Below, one piece after another: positions 16,058 through 24,407 of a stretch of 64,000 nucleotides of DNA. A program made the position numbers and the translations under genes. Source of the DNA: CAIKZZ01 sp035604595 (lineage in GTDB: Bacteria; Pseudomonadota; Gammaproteobacteria; Steroidobacterales; Steroidobacteraceae); NCBI GenBank assembly GCA_035604595.1, contig DATNIE010000028.1:1-64000 (forward strand). The letters are read 5' to 3'. Position 1 is the stretch's first letter. The number at the start of each line of letters is the position of its first letter. The notes below the pieces were generated by a model. The model saw only the letters and a program-made list of their open reading frames with translations. It had not been told where the DNA came from and did no database searches.

Positions 16058-16093
16058 GCCCGCCGGACGCCGCAGCCTCGAACGGAAATCCCC

Positions 16094-17269
16094 ATGTCCT
16101 GGAATGAATCGGGCGGCAACAAGAACCAGGGGTCGCGCAATCCCTGGGACCGCAAGCCCGACGGCGGGCCGCCGGACCTCGACGAGATCGTCCGCAACCT
16201 CCGCCGGCGCCTCGCCAGCCTGTTCGGCCGGCGCGGTTCGCCGCCCGCCGGCAGCGGCGGCGGCGGCGGCGGCGTCGTCGTCGGACGCGTCTCCTCCGGT
16301 GCGATCGCCGCGGCGGTCATCGCCGTATGGCTCGCGAGTGGATTTTACGTGGTCGGCCCGGCCGAAAAGGCCGTCGTGACCCGCTTCGGGCGCTTCACGG
16401 CGATCACCGCGGAAGGGCTCAACTGGCGGATGCCCTGGCCGATCGAGTCCAAGCAGCTGGTGAATACGCAGGAGTTCCTGAGCTTCACCGACCACACGCG
16501 GATGCTGACCCAGGACGCGGCGCTCGTGGACATCAACATCGCCGTCCAGTACCGCCGCTCCGACCCGAAGGCTTTCGTGTTCAGCATCGTCGATCCCGAG
16601 CGCACGCTCGGCGAGGCTTCCGAAAGCGCGATCCGCGAGAGCGTCGGCCAGAGCCAGCTCGAGTTCGTGCTGGAGAAGGGCCGCCAGGAGATCGCGGTGC
16701 GCACCCGGCAGCTGATCCAGCGCACGCTCGACGGCTACCACTCGGGTCTCGAAGTCATCAGCGTGAACCTGCAGGACGTCAACGTGCCCGAGCAGGTCGC
16801 ACCGTCACAGAAGGACGCGATCAAGGCGCGCGAGGACAAGGACCGGCTGCGAGTCGAGGCCGAGACGTACTCGAACGACATCCTGCCGCGCGCCCGCGGC
16901 ACGGCCGCGCGCCAGATCCTGGACGCCGAGGCCTACCGGCAGCGGATCGTCGCCGATGCCGAGGGCGAGAGCTCGCGCTTCGCGCAGGTCGCGGCCGCCT
17001 ACGAGAAGGCGCCGGTGGTCACGCGGCAGCGCCTGTACCTCGAGACGATGGAGTCGGTACTCGGCAACACCGGCAAGGTCATCGTCGACGTCAAGGGCAC
17101 GGGCAACATGATCTACCTGCCGCTCGACAAGCTGCTCGAGAAGCATGGCTCGGACACCGCGCGTGCGGCGCCTACGCTGCCTGATGTCACCGTGACGCCG
17201 AACCAGCAGCACGGCGAGAACGTCGATGCCGCCTCTGACACGCGCACCCGCGCGCGGGGGAACCGCTGA
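16094..17269 (+). CDS. hflK: FtsH regulator HflK
   Basis: SPFH/Band-7 membrane protein that with HflC encloses and modulates the FtsH protease. 391 residues. The cytoplasmic N-terminus is Gly/Asn-rich and opens MSWNESGGNK, with an Arg-rich segment and a run of glycines (about 55-65). One TM follows (AIAAAVIAVWLASGFYVV, about 75-92), then the Band-7 domain (VVTRFGRFTAI, LNWRMPWPIE, NVPEQVAPSQKDAIKAREDK) and a coiled coil. Overlaps hflC by one base (TGATG). Confidence 0.95.
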   Translation: MSWNESGGNKNQGSRNPWDRKPDGGPPDLDEIVRNLRRRLASLFGRRGSPPAGSGGGGGGVVVGRVSSGAIAAAVIAVWLASGFYVVGPAEKAVVTRFGRFTAITAEGLNWRMPWPIESKQLVNTQEFLSFTDHTRMLTQDAALVDINIAVQYRRSDPKAFVFSIVDPERTLGEASESAIRESVGQSQLEFVLEKGRQEIAVRTRQLIQRTLDGYHSGLEVISVNLQDVNVPEQVAPSQKDAIKAREDKDRLRVEAETYSNDILPRARGTAARQILDAEAYRQRIVADAEGESSRFAQVAAAYEKAPVVTRQRLYLETMESVLGNTGKVIVDVKGTGNMIYLPLDKLLEKHGSDTARAAPTLPDVTVTPNQQHGENVDAASDTRTRARGNR

Positions 17270-18141
17270 TGGACACGCGCGCGCTGTCGATCGCGGGGCT
17301 GGTGCTCGTCGCCCTGGTGCTGGTCTCACAGAGCCTGTTCACGGTCAAGGAGACCGAGTTCGCGATCAACCTGCAGCTCGGGGAGCTCGTGCGATCGGAC
17401 TACGCGCCGGGGCTGCACGTGAAGATACCGCTGCTGCAGACCGTCGAGAAGTTCGAGAAGCGCGTCATGGGGCGCAACTATCCGTCGGAGCAGTTCCTGA
17501 CCAGCGAAGGCAAGATCCTGAACGTTGACTTCTACGTGAAGTGGCGCATCGCCAACGTCAGCCAGTACTACCGTTCGACCGGCGGCAGCGAGGACGCGGC
17601 CGCGGCGCGCCTCGCTGAGGTCGTCAAGGACGGCCTCAAGGGCACGATCGCCAAACGCACGATCCAGCAGGTGGTCGCGGCCGAGCGCGCCGAGCTGATC
17701 GCGGACGTCCTCAACTTCGCCGGCAGCAGCGTCACCAAGCTCGGCGTCACGCTGGTCGACGTGCGCGTCAAGCGCATCGAGTTGCCCGAGGACGTCAGCG
17801 ATTCGGTGTTCAACCGGATGCGGCAGGATTTCGCGCGCCAGGCGGCCCAGCTGCGGGCCGAGGGCGAGGAGCAGGCGATCAAGATCCGCGCCGAGTCGGA
17901 GCGGCAGCGCACCGAGACCCTGTCCGCGGCCGCCCGCGACGCCGAGAAGATTCGCGGCGAGGGCGATGCGCATGCGACGTCGATTTTCGCCGGCGCAACG
18001 GTGAAGTATCCTGAGTTCTTCGCGTTCTACCGCAGCATGCAGGCCTACCGCAAGGCGATCGGCCGCGAGGGCGACGTGCTGGTGCTCTCGCTCGACAGCC
18101 AGTTCTTCAAGTACCTGCAGCAGCCCGGCGGCGGCAAGTGA
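17269..18141 (+). CDS. hflC: FtsH regulator HflC
   Basis: Partner of HflK. 290 residues: N-terminal TM (LSIAGLVLVALVLVSQSLF), then the SPFH domain with FTVKETEFAINLQLGE, GLHVKIPLLQTVEKF and DVRVKRIELPEDVS, and a C-terminal coiled coil (ARQAAQLRAEGEEQAIKIRA) with GEGDAHATSIFA. The start is fixed by the TGATG overlap with hflK. Ends at the typical KYLQQPGGGK tail. Confidence 0.95.
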   Translation: MDTRALSIAGLVLVALVLVSQSLFTVKETEFAINLQLGELVRSDYAPGLHVKIPLLQTVEKFEKRVMGRNYPSEQFLTSEGKILNVDFYVKWRIANVSQYYRSTGGSEDAAAARLAEVVKDGLKGTIAKRTIQQVVAAERAELIADVLNFAGSSVTKLGVTLVDVRVKRIELPEDVSDSVFNRMRQDFARQAAQLRAEGEEQAIKIRAESERQRTETLSAAARDAEKIRGEGDAHATSIFAGATVKYPEFFAFYRSMQAYRKAIGREGDVLVLSLDSQFFKYLQQPGGGK

Positions 18142-18156
18142 GCATGGCGCGAGCGC

Positions 18157-18354
18157 ATGAGCATCGAGTGGCGCGATCTTTGGACGGCACTGGCGCTCTA
18201 CCTCGTGCTCGAAGGGGTGCTGCCGTTCTTAAGCCCGGCGGCGGCGCAAAAGGCGTTTCTCGCGATGTCGCAGGCATCGGTGAGGCAGCTGCGGATGGTG
18301 GGCCTCGCCAGCATGCTGGGTGGCTGCGGCCTTCTGTACCTGATCCGCGGCTGA
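18157..18354 (+). CDS. yjeT: DUF2065 small membrane protein (YjeT)
   Basis: A 65-residue inner-membrane protein with two hydrophobic segments: LWTALALYLVLEGVLPFLSP (about 7-27) and LRMVGLASMLGGCGLLYLIRG (about 45-65). It matches the DUF2065 family in sequence and in place, between hflC and purA. Its role is unknown. It starts at ATG 18157, 15 bases after hflC. Confidence 0.9.
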   Translation: MSIEWRDLWTALALYLVLEGVLPFLSPAAAQKAFLAMSQASVRQLRMVGLASMLGGCGLLYLIRG

Positions 18355-18373
18355 GCGGTGGCACGCGCGTGGC

Positions 18374-19672
18374 ATGGGCATGGGCAAGAACGTCGTCGTA
18401 ATCGGTACGCAGTGGGGCGATGAGGGCAAGGGCAAGATCGTCGACCTGCTGACCGAACGCGCCGCTGCCGTGGCGCGCTTCCAGGGCGGCCACAACGCCG
18501 GCCACACGCTCGTCATCGATGGGCAGAAGACCGTCCTGTCGCTGATTCCGTCGGGCATCCTGCGCGATGGCACGCTGTGCCTGATCGGCAATGGCGTCGT
18601 GGTGGCGCTGCCGGCGCTCCTCAAGGAGGCCGACATGCTGGTCGAGCGCGGCGTGCCGGTGTTCGAGCGCCTGAAGGTGAGCCCCGCGTGCCCGCTGATC
18701 CTGCCCTCGCACGTGGCGCTCGACCGGGCGCGCGAGCGCGCCCGCGGAGTCAACCCGATCGGCACGACGGGCCGCGGCATCGGCCCGGCCTATGAGGACA
18801 AGGTCTCGCGGCGCGCGCTCAGGATCGCGGACCTGTTCCAACGCGAACGGCTCGCCGCGAAGCTCGGCGAGGTGCTCGACCTGCACAACTTCATGCTGCG
18901 CAACTACTACGGGACGGAGACCATCGACTTCCAGCAGGTGCTCGACGAGACCCTGGCCCAGGGCGAGCGCGTCAAGCCCTTGGTGGACGACGTGAGCCTG
19001 CTGCTGCGCAACCTGCACCGCGCCGGCAAGAACATCCTGTTCGAGGGCGCGCAGGGCGCGTTGCTCGACGTCGACCTCGGGACGTATCCGTACGTGACCT
19101 CGTCGAATACGACCGCCGGCAACGCGGCGACCGGCACCGGCATCGGGCCGCGGGCGTTCAGCTACGTGCTCGGGATCGTGAAGGCGTACACGACCCGCGT
19201 CGGGTCGGGGCCGTTCCCGACGGAGCTTTTCGATGAGTACGGCGAGCACCTGTCGCGCGTCGGCCATGAGTTCGGTGCGGTCACCGGCCGGCGGCGGCGC
19301 ACCGGCTGGTTCGACGCCGTGGCGCTCAGGCGCTCGATCCTGCACAACAGCGTCACCGGGCTGTGCGTCACCAAGCTCGATGTGCTCGATGGGCTCGATG
19401 TGATCCGGCTGTGCACCGGCTATCGGATGCGCGGTGCGGTCAGCGATGAGCCGCCGCTGCTGTCGGACCACTACGCCGATTGCGTGCCGGTCTACGAGGA
19501 CCTGCCGGGGTGGACCGAATCGACGGTCGGCGTCACGACCGACTCAGGGCTGCCCGCCGCGGCGCGCCGCTACCTGGCGCGAATCGAAGAACTCGCCGCG
19601 GTGCCACTCGACATCGTCAGCACCGGCGCCGACCGCGAGCACACGATTATCCGGCGCCATCCGTTCGACTGA
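18374..19672 (+). CDS. purA: adenylosuccinate synthetase
   Basis: GTP-dependent ligation of aspartate to IMP, the first committed step to AMP. 432 residues: GTQWGDEGKGKIVDLLTE with the catalytic Asp, GGHNAGHTL with the catalytic His, IGTTGRGIGPAYEDK, NILFEGAQGALLDVDLGTYP, TSSNTTAGNA, GRRRRTGWFDAV and the C-terminal LPLDIVSTG-like region. ATG 18374 or 18380 could be used; neither has a strong Shine-Dalgarno. Confidence 0.97.
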   Translation: MGMGKNVVVIGTQWGDEGKGKIVDLLTERAAAVARFQGGHNAGHTLVIDGQKTVLSLIPSGILRDGTLCLIGNGVVVALPALLKEADMLVERGVPVFERLKVSPACPLILPSHVALDRARERARGVNPIGTTGRGIGPAYEDKVSRRALRIADLFQRERLAAKLGEVLDLHNFMLRNYYGTETIDFQQVLDETLAQGERVKPLVDDVSLLLRNLHRAGKNILFEGAQGALLDVDLGTYPYVTSSNTTAGNAATGTGIGPRAFSYVLGIVKAYTTRVGSGPFPTELFDEYGEHLSRVGHEFGAVTGRRRRTGWFDAVALRRSILHNSVTGLCVTKLDVLDGLDVIRLCTGYRMRGAVSDEPPLLSDHYADCVPVYEDLPGWTESTVGVTTDSGLPAAARRYLARIEELAAVPLDIVSTGADREHTIIRRHPFD

Positions 19673-19719
19673 GGGATTCCCGTCACGATGGAGAGCTGCG
19701 CTGCGCGGCCGCGAGCGGC

Positions 19720-20094
19720 TCATTTGCTGCCGCAGGACACGCCCCCGCCGCCGCAGAGTGTCTGGTGGCTCCACAGGTCCTGCGAGGCCTCCCGCGTCTT
19801 GGCCGCCTGGTACAGCTCGTTGGCGCTCATGCAGGTTCGCTGCGGGAAGCGGGTGCCGATCACCGCCTCGTCGCGGCAGTACACCGTGTTGCCGTTCATC
19901 ACGGCCTGCTTGTAGCCCATCGCCAGCGCCTGTTTGACCGCGGCCTGCTCGTTCATCAATGCCGGCGCGGCGGCGGTGGGAGCTGCCGACGACGGTGCGG
20001 CGGCCGGGGCGGCTTTTGGCGCGGCGGCGGGCACGGGCGGCGTACTCGCGCAGCCAGCGAGGCACACAATCACAACGAGGGCCAATCCACGCAT
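19720..20094 (-). CDS. small Ala/Pro-rich lipoprotein
   Basis: A 124-residue lipoprotein: MRGLALVVIVCLAGC with lipobox CLAG|C, a flexible Ala/Pro linker (about 18-50), then a small conserved-looking domain with YCRDEAVIGTRFPQRTC and a cysteine/glycine-rich end, LCGGGGVSCGSK. ATG 20094 is supported by GGAG eight bases upstream; extending to 20214 would run into the tRNA. A TAGAAT -10-like element lies at 20146-20141. Function unknown; paired cysteines suggest a periplasmic disulfide. Confidence 0.7.
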   Translation of the reverse strand: MRGLALVVIVCLAGCASTPPVPAAAPKAAPAAAPSSAAPTAAAPALMNEQAAVKQALAMGYKQAVMNGNTVYCRDEAVIGTRFPQRTCMSANELYQAAKTREASQDLWSHQTLCGGGGVSCGSK

Positions 20095-20184
20095 GCTATT
20101 CGCTCCGTGACATCGAGTGCGTTGCACTAGGTTGTCCGCAATTCTACGCCACCGGCGCAGGTCCCGGTGTCGGTGACTCCAGGT

Positions 20185-20269
<85 letters not shown>

Positions 20270-20314
20270 AGGGTCGGGCCCGGCGGCCACAGCCCCGGGG
20301 AATGAGAGCGCGGG

Positions 20315-20343
20315 AATGTACGCAGAGGCCTACTCCCTGTCAA
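20315..20343 (-). promoter_or_regulatory. promoter of tRNA-Leu
   Basis: A perfect -35 TTGACA (20343-20338), a 17-base spacer and TACATT (20320-20315) on the minus strand. The expected start near 20308 leaves a leader of about 39 bases to be removed from the tRNA 5' end. This is the best sigma-70 match in the window. Confidence 0.7.
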
Positions 20344-20428
20344 TCAAGCAGCGGCGCCCCAATAGAGCGGCCGCAGGGTCACAATAGACGCCCTTACAGC
20401 GCCCGACCGCGGGCCGCGGAAAGTATTA

Positions 20429-22756
20429 ATGTCAAAGAACCACGATTGGCGTCAGGCCGATGCGCGCCAGACGGCCGAGGGCGAGCGCTATCAGCATCCG
20501 ATCCCGAGCCGCGAGTACCTGCTCAAGGTCCTCGAGAAGGCAGGCACCCCGCTGACGGCTGCGGGATTCTCGAGCGCGCTGCGCCTCAGGGACAAGAAGC
20601 TGCGCGCCGCGCTCGACAAGCGCCTCGCGGCGATGGTGCGCGACGGCCAGCTGCTCAGGAACCGGCGCGACGAGTATCTGCTGCTCGGACGGGTCGGCGT
20701 CATCAGCGGCCAGGTCATCGGTCATCGCGACGGATTCGGATTCCTCGTTCCGGACGACGGATCGGACGACCTGTTCCTGCCGCCCGGCCAGATGCGCGGC
20801 GTGATGCATGGCGACCGGATCGCGGCCCGCGTGGTGGGCGTCGATGCCCGCAATCGCAAGGAGGGCGCAGTCGTCGAGGTGCTCGAGCGCCGCACGCGCC
20901 AGGTTGCCGGACGGTTCCACCTCGAGCGCGGCGTCGGGTTCGTCGAGCCCGACAACCGGCGCATCAGCCAGCGCGTCGTGATTCCGGCGCGCGACCGCGG
21001 CGGCGCGACGGACGGCGCACTGGTCGTCGCCGAGCTCGTGCAGCCGCCGAGCGAGCATGCGGAGGCGATCGGGCGCGTGACGCGGGTGCTGCCCGAGGAG
21101 GGCGTTGCGCAGACCGCCGTCGAGCTCGCGATCGCCTCGCACCAGCTGCCGCACGAATTTCCCGCAACAGCGCTGCGCGAGGCGCGGCGCCATGGCAAGT
21201 CGCTCGATGCCGCTGCGCTCGGCGAGCGGCTCGACCTGCGCTCGATCCCGCTGGTGACGATCGACGGGGAGGACGCGCGCGACTTCGACGACGCCGTGTA
21301 CGCCGAGCCGACCGGCGGCGGCTGGCGACTGATCGTTGCCATTGCCGACGTCAGTCACTACGTCCGCCCGGGCACGGCGCTCGACGCCGAGGCGCGGCTG
21401 CGGGCCACCAGCGTCTACTTCCCCAATCGCGTGATACCGATGCTGCCGGAGGAGCTGTCGAACCATCTGTGCTCGCTGATGCCGGATGTCGACCGCGCCT
21501 GCATGGTCGCAGAACTCACCGTCAGCCGCGACGGGAAAGTCACGCGCCCGCGGTTCTACGCGGCCGTGATGCGCTCGGCTGCGCGCCTGACCTACACGCG
21601 GGCTGCGGCGGCGCTGATCGAGCGGCTGCCGGAGGCGCGCGCCGGTCTCACTGCCGGCGTACTCGCCTCGCTCGAGTCTCTGTACGAGGTCTACCGGGCG
21701 CTGCGCCGCTGGCGCGATGCGCGCGGCGCACTTGATTTCGAGTCGGCCGAGGTCAAGGTCGTCGTCGGCGAAGATGGCAAGGTCGCCGAGCTTCGCAGCT
21801 ACCCGCGCAACGACGCGCACCGGCTGATCGAGGAGTGCATGATCGCCGCCAACGTCGAGGCGGCCGGCTTCCTCAAGAAGCACAAGATGCCGGCCCTGTA
21901 CCGCGTTCACGCACAGCCGGACGTCGAGCGGATCCTCGAGCTCAAGCGGTTCCTCGCGACCCGTGGCCTGCTGCTCGAGACGAGTGGTGAGATGGACCCG
22001 ATGAAGCTCGCACGGCTGCTGAAGCAGGTGCAGGGCCGGCCCGACGCGCCGATGCTCGAGGGCATGATCATCCGCTCCCTCGCGCAGGCCGTTTACCAGC
22101 CGGAGAACATCGGCCATTTCGGGCTGGCGCTCGGCGAGTACGCCCACTTCACCTCGCCGATACGCCGCTACCCGGACCTGCTGGTACACCGCGCGATCCG
22201 CCACGCGCTCGCGGGCGGCACGGCTGACAGCTTCGAGCACCCGGCCCGCGAGATGGAGGCGCTGGGCCAGGAGTGCTCGATGCGCGAGCGGCGTGCCGAC
22301 GAGGCCGGCCGCGACGTCGTGACTTTCCTCCGTTGCGTCTACATGCTCGAGAGGGTTGGCGAGAGCTTCGACGGCGTCGTCACCGGCGTCACCGCCTTCG
22401 GGCTGTTCGTGCAGCTCGAGGGGCTGCAGGTCGACGGGCTGGTGCACGTCGCGACGCTCGGCCGCGACTACTACCGGTATGAAGAGGACCGCCGCGCGCT
22501 CGTCGGCGAGCGCGGCGGACAGCGGTTCACGCTCGGTGACCGGCTGCGAGTGCGCGTGACGCGCGTCGACCCGTCCGAGCGCAAGATTGACTTCGAGCTC
22601 GTCGAGCAGGTCGCCGAGGCGTTTCACCCACGGCGCAAGCCGGGCAAGCCGGGCAAGCCGGGCAAGCCGGGTAAGGCAAAGGCAGGCGCGAGCCCATCGG
22701 GCGGGGCCGCCCGCCCGAAACACCCGGCGCGTCGCCGCAGGGGCAAGGCACGGTGA
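20429..22756 (+). CDS. rnr: ribonuclease R
   Basis: Processive 3'-5' exoribonuclease able to digest structured RNA. 775 residues: an N-terminal winged-helix region (PLTAAGFSSALRLRDKKLRAAL), cold-shock domains (GHRDGFGFLVPD, FLPPGQMRGVMHGDRI), the RNB catalytic domain with TIDGEDARDFDDAVYAE (metal-binding aspartates) and HFTSPIRRYPDLLVHRAI, an S1 domain (GESFDGVVTGVTAFGLFVQL), and a basic tail with four PGK units. Its stop overlaps the rlmB start (GTGA). The pair rnr-rlmB is conserved in gammaproteobacteria. Confidence 0.97.
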   Translation: MSKNHDWRQADARQTAEGERYQHPIPSREYLLKVLEKAGTPLTAAGFSSALRLRDKKLRAALDKRLAAMVRDGQLLRNRRDEYLLLGRVGVISGQVIGHRDGFGFLVPDDGSDDLFLPPGQMRGVMHGDRIAARVVGVDARNRKEGAVVEVLERRTRQVAGRFHLERGVGFVEPDNRRISQRVVIPARDRGGATDGALVVAELVQPPSEHAEAIGRVTRVLPEEGVAQTAVELAIASHQLPHEFPATALREARRHGKSLDAAALGERLDLRSIPLVTIDGEDARDFDDAVYAEPTGGGWRLIVAIADVSHYVRPGTALDAEARLRATSVYFPNRVIPMLPEELSNHLCSLMPDVDRACMVAELTVSRDGKVTRPRFYAAVMRSAARLTYTRAAAALIERLPEARAGLTAGVLASLESLYEVYRALRRWRDARGALDFESAEVKVVVGEDGKVAELRSYPRNDAHRLIEECMIAANVEAAGFLKKHKMPALYRVHAQPDVERILELKRFLATRGLLLETSGEMDPMKLARLLKQVQGRPDAPMLEGMIIRSLAQAVYQPENIGHFGLALGEYAHFTSPIRRYPDLLVHRAIRHALAGGTADSFEHPAREMEALGQECSMRERRADEAGRDVVTFLRCVYMLERVGESFDGVVTGVTAFGLFVQLEGLQVDGLVHVATLGRDYYRYEEDRRALVGERGGQRFTLGDRLRVRVTRVDPSERKIDFELVEQVAEAFHPRRKPGKPGKPGKPGKAKAGASPSGGAARPKHPARRRRGKAR
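22640..22675 (+). repeat. four 9-base tandem repeats in the rnr tail
   Basis: Four copies of CCGGGCAAG (the last with T for C) encode Pro-Gly-Lys repeats in the basic C-terminal tail of RNase R. Nearly identical units suggest recent slippage; copy number may vary among strains. Confidence 0.85.
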
Positions 22757-23502
22757 GCGAGGAGATCGTCTACGGCCTGCACGCAGTCCGTGCACTGCTC
22801 GAGCGCCGGCCAGCCGCGGTGCGCCGCGTGATTCTGCAGGCGGGCCGCACCGACACCCGGGCGACCGAGCTCGCCGAACTCGCGCGCACGCACTCGATCG
22901 CGCTCGAGACGCGCCCGGCGGCAGAGCTCGACGCGCTCGCCGGCGGCGGTGTGCACCAGGGCGCGGCGGCGCGCGTCGAGGCCGCTGTTCCGCTCGATGA
23001 GCACGACTTGCTGATGCGGCTCGACGGCGCGGCGCGGGCGCCTCTCGTCCTGGTGCTCGATGGGGTGCAGGATCCGCACAACCTCGGTGCGTGCCTGCGC
23101 ACCGCCGATGGCGCGGGCGCCGATGCGGTCGTGGCACCGCGCGATCGCGCGGTCGGGCTGACCCCGGTCGTCCGCAAGGTCGCGGCCGGCGCGGCCGAGA
23201 CCGTCCCGTTCACGCAGGTCACGAACCTCGCGCGGTTTTTGCGCGCGCTCAAGGACGCGGGGCTGTGGGTCGTCGGCACCGACGGGGACGCCGAGATGCT
23301 GCATTACTCGGCCGATCTCAAGGGCCCGCTCGCGGTCGTGCTCGGCGCCGAGGGCGGCGGCATGCGCCGCCTGACACGCGAGCACTGCGACCTCATCGTC
23401 CGCCTCCCGATGCTGGGCGCCGTCGAGAGCCTCAACGTCTCGGTTGCCGCGGGCGTCGTGCTGTATGAGGCCGTGCGCCAGCGCGCGGCGGTCAAGGCCT
23501 GA
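22753..23502 (+). CDS. rlmB: 23S rRNA 2'-O-methyltransferase (Gm2251)
   Basis: SPOUT-class enzyme that methylates the ribose of G2251 in 23S rRNA. 249 residues: N-terminal substrate-binding domain (IVYGLHAVRALLERRP), then the knotted SPOUT domain with LVLDGVQDPHNLGACLRTAD, VLGAEGGGMRRLTREHCD and LPMLGAVESLNVSVAAGVVLYE. The GTG start at 22753 overlaps the rnr stop by four bases. Confidence 0.95.
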   Translation: MSEEIVYGLHAVRALLERRPAAVRRVILQAGRTDTRATELAELARTHSIALETRPAAELDALAGGGVHQGAAARVEAAVPLDEHDLLMRLDGAARAPLVLVLDGVQDPHNLGACLRTADGAGADAVVAPRDRAVGLTPVVRKVAAGAAETVPFTQVTNLARFLRALKDAGLWVVGTDGDAEMLHYSADLKGPLAVVLGAEGGGMRRLTREHCDLIVRLPMLGAVESLNVSVAAGVVLYEAVRQRAAVKA

Positions 23503-23521
23503 GGAGCGAGCCGCGCCGTGC

Positions 23522-23551
23522 TTGCACGGCGAGCCCGGGTGCCCCTACACT
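23522..23551 (+). promoter_or_regulatory. candidate promoter of the rpsF operon
   Basis: TTGCAC (23522-23527), an 18-base spacer and TACACT (23546-23551) precede rpsF by about 110 bases. The -35 overlaps a perfect inverted repeat CGCCGTGC-TT-GCACGGCG (23514-23531) that follows the rlmB stop; with no U-run it is a weak terminator candidate, and it might equally be an operator. Confidence 0.35.
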
Positions 23552-23610
23552 ACGCGACCTTTTAGCGGGCCGACGCCGCCGAAATGGGTGCCAAGTTGTT
23601 GATTCTCCTT

Positions 23611-23645
23611 GCTGTACCGGCAGTCTCAGCCGGGCAGCTCACAGC
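23611..23645 (+). promoter_or_regulatory. possible S6:S18 autoregulatory leader of rpsF
   Basis: Just before rpsF, GCTGT (23611-23615) can pair with ACAGC (23641-23645), enclosing a second stem CCGGC/GCCGG (23617-23621 with 23629-23633) and a CC/GG-rich asymmetric interior. rpsF leaders in many bacteria carry a hairpin bound by the S6:S18 dimer, with an unpaired CCG motif. The fit here is by eye and rests mainly on location and stem-bulge-stem shape. Confidence 0.35.
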
Positions 23646-23659
23646 CACAGGGAGTACAC

Positions 23660-24124
23660 ATGAGACATTACGAGATCGTGTTTCTGGTCCACCCCGACCA
23701 GAGCGAGCAGGTCCCGGCCATGGTCGAGCGCTACCGCGGCTTGATCACCGCCGGCGGTGGCGTCGTTCACCGCTTCGAGGACTGGGGGCGCCGGCAGCTC
23801 GCCTATCCGATCGCCAAGGTTCACAAGGCCCACTACGTCCTGCTGAACGTCGAGTGCGACGGCAAGACGCTCGGCGAGCTCGAGGGGTCGTTCCGCTTCT
23901 CGGATGCCGTGATCCGTCACCTGACGACGCGCGTTGATGTCGCCTTCACCGAGCCCTCGCCGATGGCGAAGGCGGGTGAGGAAAAGGGCGAGGAAGGCCG
24001 CGACCGTGGCGACCGCGGCGACCGTGGCGACCGTGGCGACCGTGGCGACCGCGGTGATCGCGACGACCGCGACGACCGGTACGATCGCGGCCGTGACCGC
24101 GACGACCGCATGGGCCACGAGTAG
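23660..24124 (+). CDS. rpsF: 30S ribosomal protein S6 with an Asp/Arg/Gly repeat tail
   Basis: Small-subunit protein that pairs with S18. Residues 1-100 are ordinary S6: MRHYEIVFLVHPDQSEQV, GGVVHRFEDWGRRQLAYPI, KAHYVLLNVECDG, FRFSDAVIRHL. The tail from about residue 101 is unusual: Lys/Glu-rich, then about 40 residues made almost only of Asp, Arg and Gly (GDR repeats), 154 residues in all. E. coli S6 has an acidic tail that is poly-glutamylated; this one is zwitterionic. ATG 23660 has GGAG six bases upstream. Confidence 0.95.
   Translation: MRHYEIVFLVHPDQSEQVPAMVERYRGLITAGGGVVHRFEDWGRRQLAYPIAKVHKAHYVLLNVECDGKTLGELEGSFRFSDAVIRHLTTRVDVAFTEPSPMAKAGEEKGEEGRDRGDRGDRGDRGDRGDRGDRDDRDDRYDRGRDRDDRMGHE
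24001..24060 (+). repeat. 9-base tandem repeats in the rpsF tail
   Basis: Six near-perfect units of CGACCGYGG encode Asp-Arg-Gly repeats. Silent C/T changes between units show it is kept as protein repeat rather than as identical DNA. Confidence 0.85.
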
Positions 24125-24139
24125 AGAGGAGCACGAGTC

Positions 24140-24364
24140 ATGGCGCGCTACTTCCGCCGCAAGAAATTCTGCAAGTTCACCGCCGACGGCGTCGATACGA
24201 TCGATTACAAGGATCTCGCGACGCTCAAGAACTACGTGACCGAGACCGGCAAGATCGTGCCGAGCCGGATCACCGGCACGCGGTCGTTCTACCAGCGGCA
24301 GCTGGCCGAAGCGGTCAAGCGCGCGCGTTTCCTCGCGCTCTTGCCGTATACCGACCAGCACTGA
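24140..24364 (+). CDS. rpsR: 30S ribosomal protein S18
   Basis: 74 residues, full family length: MARYFRRKKFCKFTADGVD, YKDLATLKNYVTETGKIVPSRITGT, RQLAEAVKRARFLALLPY. GAGAGGAGC upstream gives a good ribosome-binding site 15 bases after rpsF. The priB gene that usually lies between rpsF and rpsR in enterobacteria is absent. Confidence 0.97.
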   Translation: MARYFRRKKFCKFTADGVDTIDYKDLATLKNYVTETGKIVPSRITGTRSFYQRQLAEAVKRARFLALLPYTDQH

Positions 24365-24407
24365 CGGAGCGCCGCCGCCGGGCGTCGCGTCCGGCGGCCG
24401 CACGACC

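Noticed and set aside
20432..23137. 901-codon minus-strand frame across rnr and rlmB
   Set aside because: Same cause: shadow of conserved genes, with low-complexity Arg/His/Gln composition.
24001..24060. Short regular repeats considered as a CRISPR array
   Set aside because: Units are 9 bases with no spacers and lie in frame inside rpsF; they are protein repeats.
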